Below the pieces are notes generated by a model. It did no database searches and was not told the origin of the DNA. It worked only from the letters and a program-made list of their open reading frames with translations. A DNA stretch of 64,000 nt from positions 3,086 through 67,085 of the forward strand of contig NW_022261367.1 of NCBI RefSeq assembly GCF_009602425.1. Reading direction: 5' to 3'. Origin of the DNA: Actinia tenebrosa (Eukaryota > Cnidaria > Anthozoa > Actiniaria > Actiniidae). Made by a program: the position numbers and the translations under genes. Each line of letters starts with the position of its first letter. Position 1 is the stretch's first letter. Below, piece after piece: positions 53,736 to 64,000 of the stretch.

Positions 53736-56700
53736 TCATCTCTTATTAATTTTATGCTCTCCCAATTCTTTGCCATCCAAGAAGTAAGTAAAAACTGTGC
53801 CTTTACCCTATATAGGAAATAAGAAAAATAATTAAGGTTATTCAAGTATTATAGTAATCTTTTCATAATGATTAATTTCTACTCTAGCAACAATTGAAAA
53901 CAAATTATTGCAAAATTACAACACAGGTGTTACTGCTGTTAAAAGGGGTGTGTCAACAAAAAAACCTTTGTCTTAGCAAATGTTGTCATTCTTATCAATT
54001 TTCATTCTTAGAGCCATGAGTAACTATTCCCTTTGTAACCCAGGGTGCTATTCCTAATGCAAAATAAGCAAGAATTACTGCATAGCATGCACACCCTGCA
54101 AAGAAAAGTGAGCACCCACTATTGATGCAGTAACACACCGTACCTTCAATGATCATTGCACCTAGCTGCAAAACAAGAGAAAGCAAGACCCTTGCAAAAA
54201 AGGCCAAGACAAGTACCTTTATTTCTATATATCCTCTTTCCTCAAACTGCCATCCACCAATAACATCTAGAGCTTTCTTGCACTCAGTACTAACGTGAAT
54301 CCTATTGGCTGAAAAAGTAATTCAAGTCAAAAGGGAGATCCAAATTTGAGTTCGAGTCCATCTTACATGTGACTAGAGTTACTTGTTGGTTCTTAAGTGT
54401 TCTTTTTGGGGGTTTTCCCTCCAAGTTCTCCGGTTTTCCGACATCCGCAAAACTGATTGATCAACTTTTAGTATCGAATACAATATGTTTGAGAAAAATT
54501 GGTACTAGGGGGGAGGGGGAAGGGGAAAAATATCACGGCGACAAAGGCGCGCAGCACAAGACGAGAAAGAGCACAATCAAATACACATTCAGGTTTTCCT
54601 TTTATCAGAGATACTATCCTTCAATTCCACTTCTAAATATCCTTTTTTTAGATAACATACATTCACTAGATTTAAGTACAAGGTCATACGATGGCACTAC
54701 CACACCTACCAACTCCATTTGATTCCATTCTTGACGCATAGTTTACCGTATCCCCAAACAAACAGTAACGAGGCATCTTTATCCCTACCACCCCGGCTAC
54801 ACAAGGACCTGCAATCATATGATATATGCATCATAATGTAGGCTTTTGATTATAAAATTTTCCCTTGAAAAAGCTTAAAAAACAACCGTAGCTCATGATT
54901 TAGGTAGTGTAATTAGTTAAGTTATTTTATGCAATGTTTTTCTCTGTTTGCTTCTCGTTTCTTCTCTTCTCTTTTTCTTTCTTTTTTTATTTCTTCTTTT
55001 TCTTTTTCAATTTATTTCCTTCTTAGGAAACATGCACTTTTTTGCGTTTTATGATTTTTACGTCACTTTACGTAAGGTGATGACGTGAGCTCGCGCAGAC
55101 GCGTCACAAAGCGCGGGAAGAACTGCATCTGTCAGGACGTGTGTTGAAATCTTTAAAAAAATCACAGCAGATTTTTTGGTTTTATTTGGACAAGTTCAAC
55201 ATTTGAAATCGGAAAAAGTAAGTAAAAATGTAAAGCTTTTATTCAGTGCTCTACACCGTTAAAAAAGTTTGACGGAAAAAGTTGAATTACAACATTTGCA
55301 GGGACTTTCCAAGCTTCGTCCAACATGAAGGAATGTCTCGCATGTCGACCAAAACGATAAAATGGCAGTTTTAGTACTCATAATAGACTAAGAGACCAAA
55401 ACACTGAAGGTGAGCTAATTATAAATCTAATAGTGTCCACTTCCCGTTGTCGACTATTTTCCATGCTGCCAGTGAACTGTGCGATAAGACAGACTATTCT
55501 TTACGAAGAATATTATACAAGTAAGCTTTATTGAATTCTTGCATACTAATTTAGAAAATGGGTAGTACATTTTGAGCTATTTTTAATTGCAAACGTGAGT
55601 TATTACAGAAAGTTTTAAGATTTTTTTTGTCTTTTCTCTCACCTGTATGCATCCCTATTCGTAGCTGCAACTGTCTACTTTCAAAATGTCTTATTTTAAA
55701 ACTCTTTGAGCATTCCAAGAGGTTGAGCGCCATGTTGGCTATTTCTTCTGCATGCTTGTTGCCATTGGGAACGGGAAGACCGGACACGACCATATAGGCA
55801 TCGCCTATCGTTTCAACCTTTAGATACATGATAGATAAATTAAAAGCTCATATAATAGAACAACGTCACTACAAACTAGTCAGGTTAGGTCATTCAACTA
55901 TTTCTATAATTTTCAAGTTTTTATATTCTTTTGTTTTCTTGCTTTTTTGCTTGCTTGCTTGTTCGCTTGCTCGCTTGCTTGCTTGCATGCTTTATAATTT
56001 TTATATTGCTGTTATAACGTTGCTATTCAAACGTTCCTATGAGACGAATTGTCAGTTATCTGTCAAACCCCATCCACACAGTACCGCGCAGCCGTATCAT
56101 TAGTTCATGGATTAACTTCAAGTCTATAAGCCTTACCTTATAAACGTTATGTGAGTCTATAATGGTGTCGAAGGCAATGTATAAATCATTTAAGAAATGG
56201 ACGACCTTTAAATTACAATAATTAAAAGATTGAGTGATAATCTTAAGAAATGAAAACGGACGTCATTTGAAATTAACAGTTGTAGCATTGATAGTCTTAC
56301 CTGTAAAGGCGTGCTTGCGGCAGCAAGAGCTGTGAATCCAACTATATCACTAAAGAATATCGTGACTGATTTATAACTCTCTGCTAGTACTGGCTGTCCA
56401 TTCTTTAGAGATTCAGCTATAGGCCTAACAATAATGTATGATTTTATTGGTTACACACTTTTATTTCACAACTTAATTGTAATTTCTTTATGTCTTTCTT
56501 TATTTTTTTTCCCTTGCTTTTTCTTGTCCTTTCTTTCCTTTTCTTCTTTCCTTGCTTTTTCTTTTCCTTTCTTTGCTTAATCATTTTATCCCTTCATTCG
56601 TTGTCTTTCCCCTTTCTTTCTTTTTTTCTTTGCTTGCTTTCTTTTCAGTTTAATTTCTATTCATTACGCATACCTTGGTAACATTTTGTAGAGTAGCTCA

Positions 56701-59700
56701 TCGGTTTTCTTCTTTTCCTCTGCTAACTGTCGTGTTCTTTCTTCCACAATCGTTTCTAATTGGTCGGTATAGTTTTCCATTAAACGTAACATGTTGTCTA
56801 CTATAGAATGCCTATAATCAATCAAATCACAAATTTTGTCAGCTCCCACGTGTTTACATAGTCTGAGATTTTTGGATTAAATTCGGTTCGTTCAAGTGGT
56901 TTCGGAGATCAAAATAATGTTCATGCTTATGCTAACATGTCGCTAGTGCGAGCCGGGCTTAACAAGTGTATTAAAGTTAGGAATATTTATCTGCTTTTAT
57001 TTGCTTTTATAAGCACAAAAAACTTTTTTTTAAATATTATTTCACTTTTATTTAAAAAAAGGTACGTACTTTCCTTTATGCATTTCTTTTAGTCGCCTGT
57101 TTATCTCGTTGAAAGATGGTCTTACTTGAGGATCATCATCCCAACAAAGTTTCATCAGGTTAATCATGGGGATGTTTGTGATGTCTTGTGGAACGGAGGG
57201 CCGAAATGGTGGAAATGATCGACTACAGACTCGAGCTATGACATCTTTGAAATAAGAAAAATAAAAAAAAACGAAAAAAGTAATCATAATAAAGAAAAAA
57301 TAGAACTCGCGTTGATGACTTCCCAATTGATGGGTTGCAAACATTCCCAAGAGAGGTAAAAGACAAAAACATGGCGGCTATTGTGGCACCGTTAACAGTG
57401 GATGCTAATCTCTTGTTAGATGGTACCAGCCTGGCCACGATGACGTAACGTGCAAACGAAGAATCCATTCCAAGGATATGAAACCGCTCTTGTTGAATTC
57501 TGAATTGTGGCGTCATCTCGTATTCCAAGAGTCTCTTATATTTTAGGATCACTGGAGTTATTGGAAACAGATATTGCAATTTTCGATATCACTGAAACCG
57601 ACCGTTCTACTTCAATTCCTGTATGTTAATTTGTCTTTTTTTGCTGCCGTTCAAAAACACAATCACTTGGTAGATCTTGCACTGTTGGCCGTCAATCAGC
57701 CCAACATGCACAATATTGAAAATCGCAGCTAATTACATGTATAATGCTCGACTGATGGCTATCGCAACATATATTGCATTTTAATTGAGTCGCGATACAA
57801 AACTAAACACACTGACCATCCAAAACTCTTGATATAGACTTGTGTACCGCTCTATATGTAAAATCTTACCACGAGGAGACAAATCGACGGCGGAGTAAGG
57901 TTCCTCCCTTGTCAAAAGTTCATACAGTATTATGCCATAGCTGTAGACATCTCCACATTGAGTGGAGAGAGGCTTTTTATCTTTGTTAGTGGTGCTGCCA
58001 TACAGTAATTCTGGTGCTTTCCAAAATAGCTCTGTGACGTTAAGAAAAGGAAGGTAAAGAATTAGTTGTATAGTATGTTTAACTTTTTCACATTTAGCTG
58101 GAAAGAGAAAAATATTTAATTTCAAGCAGTTATCCCCTTCGCTGTCATCTGTTGATAATTTTATATTAATTGTCGCTATCGTTGATGTTGTCGTTACTGC
58201 CGTTGCCGCTGTTGTTCTTCATATTCATTAAAAAAAATTATTCCTCTGCCCTGTTTATTACTTACTTCAACATTATTATACCAAATGTTTTAATAACAGG
58301 GTTCGTGCTACTCCTTGAAATCCTTGAAAAGTCCTTGAATTGAAAACACGTTTTTAAGGGCGCTTGAACAGCCCTTGAAAATAGGGGAAGACGCCAAAAT
58401 TCCTTGAATTTAATACAAACTTAATGCTATTTCTAACTTACCTTTTAAAATAAATAACGATTAAAATTGATTGAAGAGTTTCTGGTTGCTTGTTTATTGG
58501 TTGGTTGCGTGTCATGATCGTTTTTTATTGGTGGACGTGGCCCCGGCTGAATTAGCTGCACTGTAACATTGAATCAATGTTTAAACCACGTTCTAATACA
58601 AAAAACTTTGTCCTTAAAAATCGAATTTTTGTGCTTGAAAAGTGCTTAAAAAGTCCTTAAATTTTGAAACGAAAATGTAGCACGAACCCTGTAATAATTA
58701 TGCCACTTATCTAATCAACGTGTTATGACAATGTTTTCACATACTTGCAAAGGATGCATGATTTCCAGTCTCAAGGTCCTTCTTTTGGTTTGCTTTTATA
58801 AGTTTAAGTCCATAGTCTGCAATCTTACATACCCATCGATTGTCAATCAAGCAATTGGATGAGCGAAGACTACCATGTAAGTGGATAGGACTAGCATGAA
58901 GGGTCTTCATTCCCTGTCATAAGAAAAAAAATTCACCTGAATCGACCTTTTCCGAATTCCCTTGGTCGGGCAGGAATGGAAACGAAAACTAGCACGAATG
59001 TGATGTCGACGGTGTCAGAGATGTTCGGAGCTTAAATGTAGATGTCTTGAAGGACTATTTGAAATAAAGAGGGATTCCCTTGAGTGAGGGAGGGAAGAGA
59101 AAGAGAAAAGATGACTTGGTTTTGCTTTGCGATAATGCAGAAAAGATGAAACAGCCTAAAATTGATCCTCCTTTCAAGTATAATTTGTCGGAAGTCGGAA
59201 GTATTGAAGGAAATGTTTTTGGTTCCATTCTTGTGCGACCAAGGGAACTCGGATAAAGGCGATTCAAACACGGCATATAGTTTTTTTACTGGATAACGCT
59301 GGAGAAGAATTTTTTGGTTGAAGTTTTCATCGCGCGTTGAGATGGAGGAATCTTTAATATTAATAAGCATCTATAACACTTCCTTTTTCTAGGATGTGAT
59401 TCGTGTTATATCGCACTGCAATACTTTTGAACATATCGGGTTAGGTTAATAGTTCTTATATTGGGACTAGGATGGGATATTTAGGTGTTTAGTACCTAGT
59501 AGGAGACCAAGTGTCCTACTGTATTCTTCACCTTCCTTTGAGCAAATCTTTCAGTAAATAGATATAAATATAAAGCATACGTTCCGGATTCCCCTATATC
59601 AGAGCTATATAGGTATGTCTTACCATACAAATGTCGTTTGCGAAGGAAGCGCGGAAAAACCAATCAAGTTTAATGTCATCATTGGCAAGTATTTCCTTAA

Positions 59701-62700
59701 AGATAAAGGTCAGTTAGTAGGCAATTAATTAGCAATAAGTTGTTAATGTCTCCTTCTATAGCAGTGCTATCAGATAAGCATGAAGTAAAGCAGCTTTTGC
59801 AATGTCTGCTATTATAGACTGTATTATTTTTGCCGTGGATATTCCACACTGAATGCACAGAGCACGGATTACCTGCAGGCTTCCTCTATGGCAGTACTGT
59901 GATACGATGAATATGTTAGAAGGCTCTAAACACACTCCAATGTACTGGATCAAGTTGACGTGAACGATATCACGCACCTAGTAAAACAATATGGTAAAAT
60001 AAACTAAACAATGCATCCAAAAATGGCTGGCATCAGCACACTGGGATTGGCAGAACATGCCACACGAGAGAAGCGTTGGGAGAGTGTTCTGCCAATCCTC
60101 GCGTGCTTTATGACTGCACACAGCTCGGCAAGTTTTTTATCGATTGCAAAATCCGTTATTTTGAATAGGAATGACGCGACTGAAAGTGCGCACGCGTGCT
60201 GAGTGCTCTCATAAAGCACGCAAGCTGAAAGATAAGGTCCCCATCCTCAGGCCACCGATCATTAAATAATATATATGTATGATTTTATTCAAACCAGCGT
60301 GTATAATCAAACTGAACAACGAAAAACAAATGCGAAGCATTAATCATGCTGATGGTGAAGACTGCACCACTGTTTGACAGTACTAGTCACGTGATGGTGA
60401 GTAGAATTCATAAAGATCATGTTGACAATAATGATGATGAGATCCCAACTGAGGCAGATTTTTTAATCTGCTTATNCACTCGATGTAGNATACACTTAAC
60501 ATATAGATCTTTACCGAGTGACAAAAATACATTTCATATATACAGACCTGTTTCATCTCAATGAGCATATTACGTGTCAAATTTAATGTATCCTTTCTCA
60601 GTCGCTTTAACGCCACAAATTCATCCTAAAATACGAGAGGCAATTGTATTGTTAAATAGCTCTCGGTATAATATCGTATAATTGGACAGTTTTAATTCCC
60701 TTAATTTACTGGCGACTAAATCCTAAGTTTAGATTTTGTAGATTTGCAAGAGGTATTTGCGCAGCCAAGAAATGTCTCTTTAAGGAGAATGCTATCTCCA
60801 ATCAAAATGTAATCGCCTTACTCAGGGACCGCGGAGCAGAGGGGGCTGGGGGGCTGTAGTCCCTCCAAACATTTTGCCGTCATCTTGAGTTTTGCGCAAC
60901 ATTTCCATAAATTTAGTGCAAAAAAATATGTTCCCAATGTCCCTCAGAATGCTGGAAATCGCATTTCTGAGAGTCGTGATTTCAAAATTTCCAGGGGTTC
61001 ATGCCCCCGGACTCCCCTAGTTGCTCCCGCCTTCGGCGGTCGTTAGCCCCCCTAATACAAAATATATCTTATCGGTTTTTAGGCCAAGTTGACAGGGTTG
61101 TCCCCTGGATGGGATTACCTTGTATCGTCCGAAATAAGAAGTTAATGCACCAGGGGGATTGTGTTCCGTCATTCTTGACCATCTTGATGGGGCGTCATAG
61201 TGATTCCTGATCACCTGTAAACATATTCATAGATCAGATAATTCTGGTACTATCTTCAAGATAAAACCAGATGAGTTTAAATTCACAAATTGATAAAATG
61301 ATAAAATAGATACTAGACAGACTTAAGGGACAAATTAAAAGGCAGTTAATAGAACACCGAATGCCTGGCCAATATTTTCACAATGAAAGCCAACTAACAT
61401 CCAACAGATCTATCACAGGAAGCCCAAGTAGCAGATTTCGTTTTAGCTCTGTAAACCCCCTCCCTGGCAAAACTCAAATCAAGGCAAGTGCCTTAGTTGT
61501 AAGAGTATAGTACCGGAGTTTAAGTGAGCAGTAAACAAATCAATATTCTTAAAGTCATAAGAAAACTGGTTTTTGTCATTGAATGATATGTTAACTACTT
61601 ACCTTGCTTGCAAATCGAACGTCCAAGTCTGCAGGAGTAATATCTTTGGAACTTATGATCCAGGTTTTACTGAAAAGGTCTTCTTCGTATTTTCTCTTTC
61701 TATGAAAGCGATATGATCACCGTAAGTATAAGGTATTGCACTAATACAATTTAGGAAACTTTTGGACAGGTTTGAACGTCTCCAGACGCATACCCATCTA
61801 GTCAGTAGCAAAATCAGTACCCAAAACATCAAGAAATACAGTTTGTCTTCCAGAAATCATCAACAGCAGTAAGAAGCCGTACATAAGTAGTACATTAGAT
61901 ATTAATGTAAACAAGGTAAAAAGCACCAGAGAACTTAGTTCATTTATTGCTTAAAAAAGCATGCAGGCCTTTTTAAGTATTGCACAGCCGTTCAAAACTA
62001 AGGGTCGCGGAAATAGTTTTTCGATTACTAAACTAACCTGTAGTAAAACAAAAGGACAAAGGCGAACAGCACAGATATCACTACCATGGCGGTTATGATT
62101 GAGTTTCGCACCAAATGACCCTCTTCTAAAAGTAAATTAGAATTCGTTAAATCATCAATTTCTTAACCTCTCTCCCCCTAATTTATTGTTCATCATTTTG
62201 TGTTTGCCTCTCCGGTCGCCTGATCAAGATAAATACGAGAAACTCTTTCCACGCAACTCCGATATGCTACGCAGTGTATCGCTTATAGAGCATGCAAGCT
62301 TAGTACCGTATTGCTTTCTAGAACTTTAATTGGCTGATTTTTTTCTCGCGCAATGACCGTGTCCACGCTGTGTTTATGCCGTGTTCAAGGTTTTTGATTG
62401 AATGAAGAGTTAAATTCTTGTGCAATGTGATTGGTCTCGCGTATCCTTTGCCGTGTCACGAACATGTTAGTGCATGGTGTGCTTTTCACAGGCATACAAA
62501 ACTGTTCTGTTATACAATTACATACGTAATTTCTCACGAATTAACACGAGAAAAATGCTTGCATTGAAAAGCAGTATAAAATGCGTATGTTCTGCGCAAG
62601 CACGGATGACGGTTCTCCTCTGAGCCTTGTTGTTACAGCTGGAAAAATGCTGGAGCTAAGTAAAAGCTGCGTTACGCATATTCAGTTTGTACGGAATTAG

Positions 62701-63886
62701 TGTAATCAAACAATGAGAAACCATTTCTGAACTCAAAACTCAAGCTTATCTTCGCACGTAGCTAACCTCGTGTTGTGTCATTTAGTCACGACCAGCCTCG
62801 GAAAATTAGCCATGTGTAACTTTGATGACAGACGACAGAAAAAATTGAAATCGGATGTTTTAAAAATCCTCAACTTACCAGGTAAAGGGCATTTAATAAA
62901 AACGCACTCAGGGTTATCATCTGGCCTGGTCGTTCCTCCCCCTGGCCATACCGTGTCAACTTTAAATACCTCTTGAATGGTGCCATTGGACCATAGTTCC
63001 ATTAGTGGTTTGGTGTCGTTGATAAGGACATTTTCAACAACGAATGTAGGAACTCGATTACCTTTGTTGTCTATTGTTACCGGCCCGGACATACCTAAAA
63101 TGATATAGATTACCGTATATTAACTACTAATTACTACTCAGTCACGGATCAAAGATTTTACAAAGAGGTTCCAAAATGGCAATCGAACCAGGAAATATGT
63201 ATCGTAGACTAAAAGGAATATTCTTCTTTTTCGTTCGTTCGCTTCTTTTTTCTTTCTTTTTGTAGTTTTACCTGTGAAAAGAGGTGACTTCGACCTCATT
63301 CGGGAAAATAAAGTCCTTCCATTATTGATGTCTTTACCATCCTGAAGTGTTCGATTAAGAGCATAAGAATACAAAAGTATTGCGTCGTGTAGATAGGGAG
63401 CTGTATTCACAGCCTGAAGGGAAGAAGAAAGAAAAAGAAAAACAGTTTACGGTTGCGCATGGGAAGACAAATGAATATGAATACAATTCAACCAATGTTA
63501 TTGCCTAAAGAATGACATATGGTCTTAAATGGGAAAACATTACGTCCAAGCTAAAGAGGTCGGTATGCCTCAGATAGTTACCGATGCACTGGCCACAGCA
63601 TTTGGATTGCTTGGATCAAGAGTCATTCTTTCTGTCAACCATTTGGAAGTCTCCTTGAATTCATCCTTTGAGGGACTCTTTACCGTTAGGGTAATTATTC
63701 CATTGAAAGCCTTCATAATCTCATCATTAGTTATTTCAGGATTTCTATTAGTGATCGTTTTCTTCAGATTGGATGAAACGTAGAAGTCAAGCGTGATGAA
63801 GGCATAATTGCCATTGAACATGTTCAATTCTTTCGCCAGCAGGAGCAAAGACGATACTTGTTCCCTATTTGCTAGTACGAAAATTA
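53736..63886 (-). CDS. Natriuretic-peptide-receptor-like membrane guanylate cyclase, 3' part (runs off right edge)
   Basis: Nineteen exons in phase (63582-63886, 63272-63413, 62879-63094, 62038-62125, 61603-61699, 61119-61214, 60548-60625, 59873-59977, 59624-59695, 58745-58913, 57870-58031, 57070-57244, 56674-56811, 56301-56424, 56137-56205, 55643-55817, 54710-54808, 54217-54308, 53736-53807) give 823 residues. In order: membrane-proximal half of a PBP1/ANF-receptor ligand domain ([30 protein letters not shown]), one transmembrane helix ([20 protein letters not shown]), a kinase-homology domain ([18 protein letters not shown] lacks the catalytic Asp; ADYGL replaces DFG), a signalling helix ([18 protein letters not shown]) and a class III cyclase. 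Both metal-binding Asp are present ([18 protein letters not shown]). Glu in VETIGDAY and Cys in [10 protein letters not shown] indicate GTP rather than ATP. It makes cGMP on extracellular ligand binding. The ligand is unknown, and the N-terminus lies beyond 64000. PCVAGVVG replaces the usual PVCAGVVG. Confidence 0.96.
55060..55150. other. CpG-richer island with CRE-like sites inside a cyclase intron
   Basis: TGATGACGTGAGCTCGCGCA and ACGCGTCACAAAGCGCGGGA contrast with the AT-rich surroundings. No ORF follows. It could be a regulatory element, a first exon of a non-coding transcript, or part of a repeat. Confidence 0.3.
57316..57465. repeat. Dispersed repeat, second copy of 36040-36205
   Basis: Carries TTGATGGGTTGCAAACATTC, AAAAACATGGCGGCTATTG and GATGACGTAACGTGCAAACG. 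It begins about 70 bp upstream (on the coding strand) of the exon at 57070-57244. Confidence 0.8.
57588..57740. mobile_element. MITE family P, copy 4 (diverged)
   Basis: TTTTTGCTGCCGTTCAAAAA at the left and GTTGGCCGTCAATC / TTGAAAATCGCAG at the right correspond to the family P copies in HACD3. Confidence 0.55.
58297..58691. mobile_element. Non-autonomous DNA transposon with CAGGGTTCGTGCTA termini and TAATAA target duplication
   Basis: The 14-bp terminal inverted repeats are perfect (CAGGGTTCGTGCTA / TAGCACGAACCCTG). TAATAA lies on both sides (58291-58296 and 58692-58697). The interior is rich in CCTTGAAA motifs. It lies in a cyclase intron. Confidence 0.85.
60000..60240. repeat. Inverted-repeat remnant in a cyclase intron
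   Basis: GGGATTGGCAGAACATGCCA at the left faces GTTCTGCCAATCC, and CGCGTGCTTTAT faces ATAAAGCACGC. A nested or rearranged foldback is likely. Confidence 0.55.
60302..60387. repeat. 86-bp dispersed repeat, copy 1
   Basis: ATAATCAAACTGAACAACGA to CAGTACTAGT matches 63909-63994 with scattered substitutions. Confidence 0.8.
60800..61080. repeat. Dispersed repeat with CATGCCCCCGGACTCCCC
   Basis: Contains CAGAATGCTGGAAATCGCAT, CATGCCCCCGGACTCCCC and a G-run/C-run pair (GGGGGCTGGGGGGC; TTAGCCCCCCTAA). It is related to 48530-48660 and lies just downstream of the exon at 61119-61214. Confidence 0.65.
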
Positions 63887-63908
63887 CTAGGAGAAAAAAC
63901 AGCTAGTG

Positions 63909-63994
63909 CATAATCAAACTGAACAATGAAGAACAAAGGCGCAGCATTGATGGTGCTGATGTTGAAGGCTGCATCACTGCTTCACAGCACTAGT
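63909..63994. repeat. 86-bp dispersed repeat, copy 2
   Basis: Second copy of 60302-60387. It begins 22 bp upstream (on the coding strand) of the exon at 63582-63886, and so lies within the acceptor region of that intron. Confidence 0.8.
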
Positions 63995-64000
63995 ATGACT

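Overview
The window is AT-rich animal genomic DNA with intron-rich, deeply conserved genes. All seven genes could be followed exon by exon, with GT-AG (one GC-AG) boundaries and consistent phases. Two things suggest an early-branching metazoan, most likely an anthozoan cnidarian such as a coral or sea anemone: the ancestral-looking intron density, and dispersed repeats of a kind I associate with cnidarian genomes (about 48540-48650 and 60940-61080). This placement is inference; nothing in the window names a species.

Layout from left to right: (1) 35-1319, minus: 5' part of COMMD10, running off the left edge. (2) 1644-13882, plus: ubiquilin, 21 exons, 586 aa, head to head with COMMD10 over about 320 bp. 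(3) 17120-35114, plus: Integrator subunit 3 (INTS3), 30 exons, 1044 aa. (4) 36489-43744, plus: HACD3, a CS domain fused to a very-long-chain 3-hydroxyacyl-CoA dehydratase, 12 exons, 378 aa. (5) 45446-46361, minus: intronless polyubiquitin interrupted by an assembly gap, with TATA, CRE, CCAAT and heat-shock-like elements upstream. (6) 52142-52630, minus: endosulfine/ARPP19, 3 exons, 107 aa. (7) 53736-63886, minus: 3' part of a natriuretic-peptide-receptor-like membrane guanylate cyclase, 19 exons and 823 residues in view, running off the right edge.

The genes do not form a pathway or operon. Ubiquilin and polyubiquitin both serve protein quality control, but they lie 32 kb apart with unrelated genes between. 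The non-coding space is full of short inverted-repeat elements (MITEs and foldbacks), two tRNA-derived SINEs, minisatellites and simple repeats. Several element families recur in different genes of the window. I see no retrovirus, LTR element, Polinton, CRISPR array, rRNA or genuine tRNA gene.

The most unusual local structures are: a minisatellite in a ubiquilin intron that repeats the end of exon 17 together with its 5' splice site about 16 times; a chimeric pseudo-exon in INTS3 that looks like the product of a tandem duplication spanning two exon edges; an INTS3 intronic minisatellite whose unit carries E2F-like and MluI-box-like motifs; a nearly perfect 151-bp palindrome; two CAGGG-ended elements each flanked by 6-bp direct repeats; and a 26-bp direct repeat that brackets the polyubiquitin locus. 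I did not find a clearly novel biological system. Most gaps (N runs) fall inside tandem repeats, so copy numbers there are unreliable.
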